The notes beneath the pieces were generated by a model. That model saw only the letters and a list, made by a program, of their open reading frames with translations. It was not told where the DNA came from and ran no database searches. A program made the translations under genes and the position numbers. From Dillenia suffruticosa (lineage: Eukaryota; Streptophyta; Magnoliopsida; Dilleniales; Dilleniaceae), in the NCBI GenBank assembly GCA_033439265.1, contig JAVTVX010000026.1, positions 5,519,001 to 5,583,000 of the forward strand: a stretch of 64,000 bases of DNA, read 5' to 3'. Shown in pieces: positions 1-11,400 of the stretch (the stretch's first letter is position 1; each line of letters begins with the position of its first letter).

Positions 1-255
1 GGATATACTCAAGCCTACGGAATTGACTACAAAGAGACCTATGCTCTAGTTGCAAAAATGAACACCATTAGAGTTCTCATATCTCTTGCAGTAAACCATG
101 GGTGGAGCCTTTTTCATATGGATGTTGCAAATGCCTTTCTCCAAGGGGATCTAGAAGAAGAGGTCTACATGCAAATACACAGGTCTTCAACTACAAGGAG
201 GAAATACATGCAAACTTCACAAGGTAATCTATGGACTCAAATGATCACTGAGGCA
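1..255 (+). pseudogene. Copia reverse transcriptase fragment
   Basis: This is a short piece of the RT domain of a Ty1/copia polyprotein. The stretch from the DYKET motif through the NAFLQGDLEEEVYM block is readable in one frame up to about base 170. After that, small indels scramble the GLKQSPRAW region, which remains visible only at nucleotide level near 225-245. It resembles the F/G/B group here more than A, C or D. The left part lies outside the window and the right part is replaced by the LTR of Copia-A. It is non-functional. Confidence 0.85.
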
Positions 256-278
256 ATGTAAAGTAAAAAGGGAGGCAA

Positions 279-636
279 TGTAATGGGCCCTAAATGGATC
301 TAGCCCACGGGTTTCGGGCCCAACCCGGGCCAGCAAAATTGGGGGCCAAAGGCCCCCAACGGCCAGTAAGAGAACTAGCCGTTGGGGACTGCCCAATGGC
401 TAGTTCTTACTAGCCGTTGGGTCCAATGGATAGAGAGGGCAATGCCCTCTCTCCCCCTCTTATTTTCTCCTCTCTCAACTCTCTTTCTCTTCTTCTATAA
501 ATAGGGCAGCTAGTTGCTTTTAAAATGTATGAAAAAAAAAATGCCTTCAACCTCTTGTATGCTCTCTTTGAAGCATCAATAAAGTACTTGAAGTTCTTAT
601 TCATTTCTCATTGCTTGCTTCTTTGGAATTTCATCA
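279..636 (+). repeat. 5' LTR of Copia-A (probably 5' truncated)
   Basis: The sequence ends in CA at 635-636, directly before a primer site. It contains a TATA box (TATAAATA, about 496-503) and three MSA-type AACGG boxes: 355-365 on the plus strand, 376-386 and 411-421 on the minus strand. Its 3' half matches the LTR of Copia-N. The first roughly 90 bp of the N LTR have no counterpart, so the start is approximate. The 11-base direct repeat at 251-261 and 273-283 lies beside the left edge. Confidence 0.75.
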
Positions 637-3600
637 TGGTATCAGAACAGGCATTCATTCCTTCCTCATCTAATCTTGGTGATTTACCACCACAAATTAG
701 CACCTCAATGTTCACTTCTATTCTTTTAGATGCTTCAAATTACAACGCATGGCAAGATACCATCAACAGGTCTCTAAACTTCTTCAATCTCGAAAACCAC
801 ATATTTGAAGACCCTCTTGATGATGCTGATCCGTCTTACAAAGCATGGAAAAAGAGAGATGATCAAGTGGTGATGCTCTTACAGATGTCTTTAGACAAAA
901 CCCACAAAGCAATGGTCACTTGTATTCCCAATGCCAAGTCTTTGTGGGATCAAATGCATGCTCTTTATGCTCAAGAAACCAACACCGGTAGAATATTCGA
1001 ATTGAAAAAGAAAATTTTCTACATTCAAAAAGGAGGAAAGACCCTACCCGAATATTTTGGGGAATATAGGGATCTTTGGAATGAGCTTAATGTTTTGAGG
1101 CCTCCAACCTCAAATCTCAAAACTATCCTTCAAAGGAATGATGAAGACATGACCTTTGGTCTTCTAATGGGTCTTGGAGAAGAGTATGCACCTATACGTC
1201 AAGAAATTCTTAGAATGAAGATTTTTCCTTCATTCCAAGAAATTCAATTCATGGTGCAAAGAGCTAAAACAAGCATGAAGCTTGAAGAATCATCAAAGCC
1301 CAAAACCGAAGCTCAAGCATTCAAATCTGTCCAAGAAGAGCATCCAGCCAACAAAGCTCAAAATTTCACCAAAAGAGATTTTTGCTCCCATTGTAAGAAA
1401 CCTGGTCAAAGAAAGGAGAAATGTTGGCATCTCCATCCCCATTTGCGGCCAAAATACAACAAAAGGGAAGGTGACCAAATGGCAAGTGTCCAGCATGTTT
1501 CTCAAGTTGCTGCCCTAGAAAGCAAAATGGAGGAAATGCAAAAGGAGGTGAAAAAGCTCGTTGGCCAGATTACTTTGCATTCTGGTAATCTCTTAAATAC
1601 ATCTCATTCATGGCTTATTGATTCTGGTTGTGATAATCATATGGTAAAAGATCAGAGCAAAATTAAAAGACTCATTCCTCTCACTGATTCTAGGATTGTT
1701 AAGGTAGCTAATGGTGAGAAACTAAGAGTTGATCATCTAGGTGAAATTGAGTTATTTGGCAAGAAAACTAAAGCTCTATATGTGCCTAAATTTAATTCTA
1801 ATCTTTTATCCATTGGAAAGATAACCAAAGAACAAAATTGCAAAGTTACATTTGATCCTAATGAAGTTGTTTTTCAGGACCTCAAAACGAATCATTTGAT
1901 TGGCAAGGGGTCTAGGAGGCACAACCTATACTACTTGGATCAAGAAAACCGAGCTTTTGCTGCCCAAAGTCAAATGCATTCATTATGGCATGCTCGTCTA
2001 GGTCATCTTGGGGACTTAGCTTTGAAACGTCTATTTCCAAATCTAGTAGTAGAAAACAGGCATTGCAAAGCTTGTGTTCTTGGAAAACAAACTAGAGTGT
2101 ATTATCCCATTTCAAATACTATATATGAGAATGCATTTGAACTTGTTCATTCTGATGTTTGGACCTCACCCATAGCATCTCATAATGGTTTTAAATACTT
2201 TGTGACATTTATTGATCACAAAACTAGAAATACTTGGGTATACCTATTGGTAACCAAATCTGAGGTTTTTGAAGCCCTTAAGAGCTATTATAGATATGTC
2301 ACCAAACAATTCAATGCCAACATCAAAATCATTAGGTCTGACCATGGGGGGAGTATACTAGTCATGCATTTGAAAACTTCTCAGATGAAAAGGGGATCAT
2401 GCATCAAAAATCATGTGTCTACACTCCACAACAAAATGGAGTTGCCGAAAGGAAAAATAGGCACTTGTTAGAAACAGCTAGGGCCATGATGTTTCATTCT
2501 AATGTGCCAAAAAAATTTTGGAGTGAGGCAATAAAAACCGCTGCCCATCTCATTAATCTTATGCCCACTCAAGTTCTAGGAGGTAAATCCCCATTAGAGC
2601 TACTCTTAGGAAGAAAACCTAATATCTCCCATCTTAGAGTCTTTGGATGCTTATGCTATGTCCATGTACCTGAAAATTTCATAAACAAGTTAGAGGAAAG
2701 GGGGAGAAAATGTGTGTTCTTAGGATACTCAACATTTGAAAAAGGATATCAATGTTATGATCCACTAACCAAAAAACTATACACATCCAAGGATGTGATA
2801 TTTGTAGAAAGAGAATCTTATTTTTCAGGAAAAGAAGATCAAGATCAAGATGGAAAAGGAGAAGCTCAAGATCTATGGAACATTATTCTCCCAAGTATCA
2901 ATCATCCCTCTCATCCGAATATTGAACAAGAACCAGCTCCGAATGTTCATGAAGATCCGGCTCATCAAGAAACCATTCAAGAACAAGGGGGAGATGATTC
3001 GGAGCAAGAGCTGGCCATAGAACAAGAGGAACAAATCATAGATGAACCACCTCTTCCTCTTCGTAGATCAACAAGGCTTAGGCTTCCTCCCTCCGAATGG
3101 ATCAACAAAAGAGTCTTCTATAACTCTAAAGTAACTTCTCAACCCATTTCAAATATTATTCAATTGCTAATACTTCTTGCAGCCATCAAAGATTCATTCG
3201 GAACATAGATCTTCATGAAGAGCCAAGATCTTTTGAAAAAGCTAAAAACCAACCTCAGTGGGTGCAAGCTATGAAGGATGAGTTGGAAGCTTTAGCCAAA
3301 AATGGAACATGGGAAATAACATCACTTCCAAAAGGGAAAAAAGCCGTAGGGTGCAAGTGGGTCTACAAAATCAAACACAAAAGTGATGGGAGTCTTGACA
3401 AATACAAGGCAAGATTAGTTGCCAAGGGTTTTACTCAAGCTTATGGAGTAAACTACAAGGAAACATTTGCTCCCGTGGCAAAAATGAATACCATTCGTGT
3501 ACTCTTATCCCTTGCTGCCAACTACTCTCTACCTCTATTTCAAATGGATGTTGCAAATGCCTTTCTTCAAGGGGACTTAGAAGAAGAGGTGTATATGGAG

Positions 3601-3808
3601 GTTCCTCCGGTTTCTCCCATCAAGATAACAAAGTTTGCAAATTAAAGAAAGCTATCTATGGACTTAAACAATCACCAAGAGCTTGGTATGCCAAACTTAG
3701 TTCTACTCTTCTTGATCATGACTTTAAGAAATGCACTAGTGACTCATCTCTTTTTGTTAAGAAACTAAAAGATAAATTCATTATAGTCCTAGTATATGTA
3801 GATGATAT
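636..3808 (+). pseudogene. Copia-A gag-pol, frameshifted and truncated in RT
   Basis: This is the polyprotein of a Ty1/copia element. The start is the ATG at the LTR/primer-site junction (MVSEQ), not an upstream in-frame ATG inside the LTR. In order it shows UBN2-like gag, a CX2CX4HX4C zinc knuckle (about 1383-1424), the protease motif IDSGCDNH (about 1615-1640), the integrase HHCC region (about 1987-2085), the integrase aspartates HSDVW and RSDHGG, and RT up to YVDDI. A one-base loss after RSDHGG (about 2345-2352) shifts the frame; further indels occur near 3150 and 3608. The frame ends at 3808, where the LTR of Copia-B begins. The RT remainder, RNase H and 3' LTR are not found in the window. 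The closest relative here is Copia-N. Confidence 0.92.
637..648 (+). other. Primer binding site of Copia-A
   Basis: TGGTATCAGAAC directly follows the LTR. It is one base different from the usual copia primer site complementary to the 3' end of initiator tRNA-Met. The gag ATG (636-638) overlaps it. Confidence 0.85.
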
Positions 3809-4158
3809 TGTTGAAAAGAGAAATTAATCAACCTATCATCACATTTCCAAAAAAAGGGGCCTTCCCAAGAGTTCAACAAGTTCTTCTCAAGCTGTCCAAT
3901 GGCTAGTAATTCTAGCCGTTGGAGACAGCCTCCAACGGCTAGTAGAGAAGGGTCTTAACCCCTCTCTTGTTCTCTCTTGTTCTCTCTTTTTTTGCTCTCT
4001 AATTCTCTCCTTCATCTTCTTCTATAAATAGGCTTCTATGTATTCAAATAAAGGCATGAACAAAAGTTCAAAGCTATGAATGTTATTTGCTTTCTATTTC
4101 AATAAAATTCAGAGTTATTTTTCAAGATCTCTTGAGTTCTTTCTTTGATCTTTCAACA
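3809..4158 (+). repeat. 5' LTR of Copia-B
   Basis: A 350-bp LTR runs from TGTTGAAA to TTCAACA and is inserted into the RT of Copia-A just after YVDDI. It has TATAAATA at 4022-4029 and two inverted MSA-type boxes (3913-3923 minus, 3931-3941 plus). The insertion-site duplication cannot be verified because the right end of B is missing. Confidence 0.88.
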
Positions 4159-4268
4159 TGGTATCAGAGCAAACGATCCCATCCTCTTCAAGGTTGGGTG
4201 ACCCTCCTCCTTCCATAAACTTTTCCCAAATACAAAGTATATCCTCTATCCAATTGAAAGGGGGGAAT
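4158..4268 (+). pseudogene. Copia-B gag, N-terminal piece
   Basis: These are the first 37 codons of Copia-B gag, starting at the ATG that overlaps the primer site (TGGTATCAGAGC, 4159-4170). The frame is open to the exact edge of the Copia-C insertion. It continues without a shift at 14476, on the far side of C. The five bases GGAAT at 4264-4268 recur at 14471-14475 as the target-site duplication of C. Confidence 0.9.
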
Positions 4269-4753
4269 TGTTGAAATAAAGGACAATTAGGGTTTATGTC
4301 CTAAGGGAATGAAGTCTAAATGTATAGTTTAATTTGTGTAGATTTTTCATTCTCATTGTAATCCCTTTAAGGTTTCTAAGTTGGGCCCTAAATGGGCCTT
4401 GCCCGGATTGTTCGGGCTGGGCCCTTCGGGCCCAGCCCGGGCCAGCAAATGGGGGACCAACAGATCCCCCAACGGCTAGCAAAAACAGCCGTTGGGGCTG
4501 TCCCCAACGGCTAGTAAAACTAGCCGTTGGGGACAGCCCCAACGGCCATAATTGGAGAGGGCACAATGCCCTCTCCTCTCTCTCTTTTCTTATCTCCTTG
4601 CCCCTCTTCTTGTTCTCTATAAATAGGGCTTATATGTTTCTTTGGAAGGTATGAAAAACATGCCTTCATTGCATGTACACTCTCTTTGAATTCTCAATTA
4701 AATTCTTGAAGTTTCTTTCTTCATTCTTAGCTTGCTATATTTAAATTTCATCA
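4269..4753 (+). repeat. 5' LTR of Copia-C
   Basis: The LTR begins TGTTGAAATAAAGG and ends TTTCATCA. TATAAATA lies at 4618-4625. Upstream of it are four full matches to the MSA consensus YCYAACGGYYA: 4468-4478, 4503-4513 and 4538-4548 on plus, 4521-4531 on minus. They form two hairpin-like pairs. A 106-codon frame across the LTR is repeated in the other LTR copies and has no family support, so I do not call it a gene. Confidence 0.95.
4618..4625 (+). promoter_or_regulatory. TATA box of the Copia-C 5' LTR
   Basis: TATAAATA follows a long CT-rich stretch (4570-4617) and lies 70-150 bp downstream of the AACGG boxes. This is the expected layout of U3 elements before a core promoter. The same block is present in the C-family LTR copies at 13986, 36842 (inverted) and 61879. 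Confidence 0.8.
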
Positions 4754-7700
4754 TGGTATCAGAGACATCTTCGAAACCTTCATCTTCCGGTGTTGGTAAT
4801 CCTCCACCACAAATTAGTACTTCCATGTTTACTTCCATTCTCTTAGATTCATCAAATTACAATGCTTGGCAAGACACCATCAAGAGATCCTTGAACTTCT
4901 TCAATCTTGAAAATCACATATTGGAGGATCCCTTAGATGATGCCAACCCTACATTCAAATCATGGAAGAAGCAAGATGATCAAGTGGTGGTGCTACTTCA
5001 AATGTCACTTGACAAAACCCACAAAGCAATGGCTACTTGTATTCCAAATGCAAGGGCTTTGTAGGATCAAATGCATGCTCTATATGGGCAAGAGACCAAC
5101 ACCGGACGAATCTTTGAGCTCAAAAGAAAAATCTTCAAGATTCAAAAAGGAGGTAAAACTCTTCCCGAATACTTTGGGGAATATAGGGATCTTTGGAATG
5201 AGCTTAATATTCTTAGGCCTCCAACTTCTAATCTCAAGACCATTCTTCAAAGAAATGATGAAGACATGACCTTTGGTCTTCATATGGGTCTTGGAGATGA
5301 ATATGCTCCAATTCGTCAAGAAATCCTTAGAATGAAGATTTTCCCTTCATTCCAAGAAGTTCAATTTATGATTCAAAGGGCCGAGACTAGCATGAGGCTA
5401 GAGGAGTCTACCAAGCTCAAATCCGAAGCCCAAGCCTTCAAAGCTGTTCAAGATGATCATATAGTCAACAAAGCTCAAAATTTCTTTAAAAAGGATGTTT
5501 GCACAAATTGCAAGAAGCCCGGCCACAAAAGGGAAAGGTGCTGGTTTCTCCACCCTCATTTACGCCCAAAGAACAACAAGAAGGAGGTGGAACAACCAGC
5601 TCATGCTCAACAAGTCTCCCAAGTGGCTGCACTCGAATCCAAGATGGAGGAGATGCAAAAAGAGATGAAAAAGCTCCTTAGCCAAGTTGCCCTTCACTCC
5701 GGTAACAACTTGAACTCATCTCATTTAAATAAATGGTTGATTGATTCGGGCTGTGACAATCACATGGTAAAAGATAAAGACAAAGTTAGGAAATTCATTC
5801 CTCTATCTAGTTATAAGATTGTCAAGGTTGCTAATGGTCAAAAACTAAAAGTTGATCATCTAGGTGAAGTTGAACTCCTAGGAAAGAAAACTAAAGCTTT
5901 ATATGTACCAAAATTCAACTCTAACCTCATGTCCATTAGCAAAATTACCAAAGACCATAATTGCAAAGCCACTTTTAATCCTAACCAAGTTATCTTTCAG
6001 GATCTCAAAACGAATCACTTGATTGGCAAGGGGTCTAGGAGGAACAACTTATATTTTTTGGACCAAGAAAATCAAGCTTTTGGAGTTCAAAGTCAAGCGT
6101 TTTCTATATGGCATGCCCGTCTAGGTCACCCGGGAGATTTAGCTTTGAAACGCCTATTTCCAAGTCAAAAAGTAGAAAATAGGCATTACAAAGCTTGTAT
6201 TCTTGGAAAACAAACTAAAGTGTACTATCCAATCTCAAATACAATATATGAAAATGCCTTTGAACTCATTCATACCGATGTGTGGACTTCACCCATGGAA
6301 TCTCATAATGGCTTTAAATATTTTGTAACCTTCATTGATCACAAAACTAGATATACTTGGGTGTACTTATTAACTGCCAAATCGGAAGTATTTGAAGCAC
6401 TTAAGAGCTATTATAGATATGTGACCAAGCAATTCAATGCAAATATCAAAATCCTTAGATCGGATCATGGGGGGGAATACACTAGCCATGCACTTGAAGA
6501 TTTTCTAGAAGAAAAGGAAATTATTCATCAAAAGTCTTGTGTTTACACTCCTCAACGAAATGGAGTTGCCGAAAGAAAAAATAGACACTTACTAGAAATA
6601 GCTAGGGCTATGATGTTTCATTCCAATATACCTAAAAAGTTTTGGAGTGAAGCCATTAAAACCGCTGCCCACCTTATAAACCTTATGCCCTCTCAAGTGC
6701 TAGAAGGAAAATCCCCTTTAGAACTACTCCTAGGAAGAAAACCTAGTATCTCACACTTAAGAGTTTTTGGGTGCATTTGTTATGTGCATGTACCAGAAAA
6801 CTTTAGAAATAAACTAGATGAAAGAGGGAGAAAATGTGTATTTTTATGATACTCTACCTTTGAAAAAGGATATAAATGTTATGATCCTCTAACCAAAAAG
6901 CTATACACATCCAAGGATGTGATATTTGTAGAAAAAGAATCTTATTTTGCAGGAAAAGAGGATCAAGAGCAACCAAAGGAAAGAGGAGCACAAGACCATT
7001 GGAATGTAGTCCTTCCCTCAATCAAAGAAGCCTCTCATCAAAATGAAGAAGAAGAACAACCAATCCAAGCTGAAAATGATCCAACTCAAGAACAATCAAC
7101 CTCATCTCATTCTGACCATGAATCCATCCAAGAGGAAGGGGGAGACAACTTAGATCAAGGGCAAGTTGTAGAGGAAGTAGAACAAAGCATTGAGCAGCCG
7201 CCTCCTCCTCCTCTTCGAAGATCAACAAGGCTTAGGCTCCCTCCTTCAGAATGGATCAACAAAAGAGTTTTCTATAACTCAAAGGTAACATCTCACCCCA
7301 TTTCCCAATATTATTTGGTTGCTAACATGTCTTGTAGCCATCAAAAATTCATCAAGAACTTAGACCTTCATCAAGAGCCTAGAAACTTTGAAGAAGCCAA
7401 ACAACTTCCTCAATGGATCCAAGCAATGAAAGATGAGCTAGAAGCCTTAGAAAGAAACGGAACTTGGGAGTTATCATCTCTTCCTAAAGGAAAAAGGGCA
7501 GTAGGATGTAAATGGATCTATAAGATCAAGCACAAAAGTGATGGAAGCATTGATCGATACAAAGCAAGATTAGTGGCAAAGGGCTTCACTCAAGCTTATG
7601 GAGTAGATTACAAGGAAACGTATGCTCCGGTGGCCAAGATGAATACAATTCGAGTCTTGATGTCCCTTGCAATCAATCACTCTTGGCCAATGTTTCAAAT

Positions 7701-7944
7701 GGACGTAGCCAATGCTTTCCTTCAAGGTGATCTGGAAGAGGAAGTGTACATGGAGATTCCACCGGGCTTTTCTCACCAACTCAACAAAGTTTGCAAACTT
7801 AGGAAAGCAATCTATGGTCTCAAACAATCTCCAAGAGCTTGGTATACCAAACTTAGCTCAACTCTTTTTGATCATGATTTCAAAAAATGCAATAGCGACA
7901 CTTCTCTCTTCGTTAAGAAACTAGATGGAAAAATCATTATAGTG
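4753..7944 (+). pseudogene. Copia-C gag-pol, 5' three quarters
   Basis: The frame starts at the ATG on the LTR/primer-site junction. It encodes UBN2-like gag, a CX2CX4HX4C knuckle (CTNCKKPGHKRERC), the protease motif IDSGCDNH, integrase with HHCC, HTDVW and RSDHGG, a proline- and glutamate-rich linker, and RT up to KIIIV just before YVDD. Only two lesions are visible besides the D insertion, and both are single-base nonsense changes in the same frame: TGG to TAG at 5062-5064 in gag, and GGA to TGA at 6847-6849 near the end of integrase. There is no frameshift. The frame stops at codon boundary 7944, where Copia-D enters, and resumes at 13018. Confidence 0.93.
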
Positions 7945-8400
7945 TGTTGAAATTTCAAGCTATCAAGTAACTAGGATTGAATGAAAACTTAAAGATCTTT
8001 ATTTGAAGAAAGAGTGCACAATGAGAGCATTGTTTTTTCATAGATTGAACAACCCATACAAGCTCCTATTTATAGAGATTATTACATGAGAAAGAGAGGG
8101 AAAATGACCCCAAAGACTCAAGGAGCCGTTGGGGGACATTGGGGACAGATTTCTGTCCCCCAAATCACTGTATAACAGCCATTTTTATGGCTGTTATACA
8201 GTGCAACGGCTAGTTCAAAAGAACTAGCCGTTTTGCCCTTTTTAGGGCCCATTTTGGGCTTCTTTTAGGGGCTTAACAATGCCCTTTTTGAGGACTAAAA
8301 AACTCATAAGGAATGGGCCAAATGCATCTCATGGATGGGCTTAAACTTGGCTTGAAATGGGGCCTATGCTATCCACACTTAGTTCTCTTTTATTTCAACA
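7945..8400 (-). repeat. 3' LTR of Copia-D
   Basis: 456 bp, reading TGTTGAAATAAAAGAG at its minus-strand start and TTTCAACA at its end. It contains a perfect 17-bp inverted repeat with a 4-base loop (8166-8182 and 8187-8203) and a second with 12-bp arms (8205-8216 and 8221-8232, each containing AACGGCTAG). The last 22 bases of the gag-pol frame lie inside it. Confidence 0.96.
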
Positions 8401-11400
8401 CTCCCCCTCAAGTTGGGTGTGTATGTATCTATAACACCTAACTTGACCAGGTTTCTTTGTATATGATTGGCGGTCTCAGGCTTGGTGAGGATGTCGGCAA
8501 TTTGATCATCACTTTTAGTGAATCTTGGAGTGATGAGCTTCTCCTCAACCTTTTGCCTCACAAAGTGACAATCCACCTCAATGTGCTTTGTCCTTTCATG
8601 AAAGACTGGGTTTGAGGCGATGTGAATGGCTGATTGGTTATCACAATGTAGGGAGATTGGAGTAGGCACTATGAACCCTAATTCTTCAATCAAGGCTTTC
8701 AACCACACGACTTCACTTGTAGCGGTTGCCATGGCTCTATATTCTGCTTCCGCACTTGATCTTGATACCACATGCTGTTTTTTGCTTTTCCAAGCAACAA
8801 GATTCCCTCCAACAAACATGCAATACCCTGAAGTCGATCTCCTATCTTCTGAATCACCAGCCCAATCTGCATCACAGAACCCTATGATTTGAGAAGATTC
8901 GTTCTTCTTCATTTGAATTCCCATTCCTGGAGTTCCCTTTAGGTAGAGAAGAATTCTTTCAATGGCCCTCCAATGCTTCTTCTTGGGTTGATGCATGTGC
9001 TGGCTAACTTGCCCAATGGCATAAGAGATGTCCGGTCTAGTGATGGTTAGATAGATCAATCTTCCAACAAGTCTTTGATATCGTTGCTTATCTTCATAAA
9101 TCTCCTCATCATCTTTGTGACTTAAGGATGTGCTTACCGGACTACAAGCTGGTTTGGCACCTAGTTTTCCCGTCTCCTGCAAAAGGTCAAGAGCATACTT
9201 TCTTTGTGATAGAACAAGCCCATTGGAACAATAGGCAAGTTCTATCCCTAGGAAGTATTTTAGTTTCCCTAGATCCTTGATGTCAAACTTAGTTTGAAGA
9301 AAAGTTCTAACTTTGTTAATGAGATTCATATCATTTCCTGTTATAATTATATCATCTACATAAACAAGAATGATAATGGTATTTTCTCCTAGGTTCTTGA
9401 CAAATAAGGATGAATCACTAACGCATTTCTTAAAACCATGTTCAAGGAGAGTAGTGCTAAGTTTTCCATACCATGCTCTAGGAGATTGCTTGAGGCCATA
9501 TATTGCCTTCTTTAGTTTGCAAACTTTGTTGTCACGATGGGAGAAACCAGGGGGCACTTCCATGTACACCTCTTCTTCCAGATCTCTTTGTAAAAAGGCG
9601 TTTGCAACATCTATTTGAAATAATGGCCATGAGTGATTTATAGCAAGAGAGAAAAGGACACGGATGGTGTTCATCTTGGCCACGGGTGCAAACGTTTCCT
9701 TGTAGTCTATGCCATATGATTGAGTGAAGCCCTTGGCCACCAATCTTGCCTTGAATCTATCTATGCTTCCATCACTCTTGTGTTTGATCTTGAATATCCA
9801 TTTGCATCCCACAGCTCTTTTTCCCTTTGGTAGAGAGGTCACTTCCCAAGTGTTATTTTTAGCCAAAGCATCCAACTCATTCTTCATTGCTTGAACCCAA
9901 TGAGGTTGATCCTTTGCCTCCTCAAAAGTTCTAGGCTCTTGGTGAAGGTCTATGTTCTTGATGAATCTTTGGTGACTGCAAGACATGTTAGATATTGAGT
10001 AATATTGAGAAATTGGATGAGTAGTCACCTTGGAGTTAAAATAGACCCTTCTATTGATCCATTCCGAGGGAGGAAGTCTAAGTCTTGTAGACCTTCGAAG
10101 AGGAGGAGGGGGTTCATCCATAGACTGCTCCTCATGCTCTTCAGCCGTATCAAGAGCTCCCCCTGAGTCTGAGTGTCCTTCCTCTTGTTCTTCTTCTATT
10201 TCATGATCTGAATGAGAGGGTGATGGGTTCCCTTGAGTTGGATCATTTTGGTGAGTTTCTTCATTGCTTTCGGCAGGAACTTCATTGATTTTTGGCAGAA
10301 TCACATTCCATTGTTCTTGCTGGTAGTTTTCTTTGGTTTGATCTTCTCTTCTTTGACCTGCAAAATAAGGCTCATTTTCCACTAATATCACATCCTTGGA
10401 TGTGTATAGTTTCTTGGTTAGAGGATCATAACATTTATAGCCTTTTTCAAAAGAGGAATATCCTAGAAAGATGCATTTTCTTCCCTTGGCATCTAGTTTG
10501 CTCCTAAGATGACTAGGAATGTGGACATAGCAAACACAACCAAAAACTCTTAAATGATCAATGCTAGGTCTCTTTCCAAGGAGTAGTTCTAGGGGTGACT
10601 TTCCTCCTCGGATTTGGGATGGCATGAGGTTTATAAGGTGAGCAGCGGTCTTAATGGCCTCATTCCAATATTCCTTAGGTAAGTTTGAGTGAAACATCAT
10701 AGATCTAGCTGTCTCCAAGAGATGCCTATTCTTTCTCTCGGCTATTCCATTTTGTTGAGGAGTGTACACACAAGACTTTTGATGAATGATCCCTTTTTCC
10801 TCTAGAAATTTTTCAAACTCAAGGCTAGTGAACTCCCCTCCATGATCTGACCTAAACATTTTTAGGTTAGCATTAAATTGCTTTGTTATGTATCTATAGT
10901 AGCTCTTAAATGCCTCAAATACTTCAGATTTGTTAACTAAGAGATAAACCCAAGTGTATCTAGTTTTGTGATCTATGAATGTCACAAAGTATCTAAAACC
11001 ATTATGGGAGACTAAAGGAGAGGTCCAAACATCTGAATGAACTAATTCAAAAGCCTCTTTATATATTGTTTCAGAAATGGGATAATACACTTTGGTTTGT
11101 TTTCCAAGTACACAAGCTTTGCAATGCCTATCTTCTAATTGACTATTCGGAAATAGGCGTTTCAAAGCTAGGTTTCCTGGATGCCCTAGACGTTCATGCC
11201 ATAGAGAGGAGGATATGTTTCGGACAGCAAAAGCTTGGTTCTCTTGATCCAAGTAATAGAGGTTGTTCCTCCTAGTTCCCTTGCCAATCAAATTGTTCGT
11301 TTTGCGATCCTGAAATATTACTTGGTTAGGATCAAAAATAGCTTTGCAATCTTGCTCTTTGGTTATCTTGCTAATAGAAAGTAAGTTTGAATTGAATTTT

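Noticed and set aside
4294..4654. Open frames of 90-106 codons on both strands inside the C-family LTR, repeated at 14011-14371 and, in part, at 36941-37241
   Set aside because: They recur only because the LTR is repeated, lie over the promoter region, are broken in other LTR copies and match no protein family I know.
8626..8892. Plus-strand open frames across Copia-D (for example 8626-8892, 9370-9618, 10292-10507)
   Set aside because: They are antisense shadows of the intact gag-pol frame, without start context or family support.
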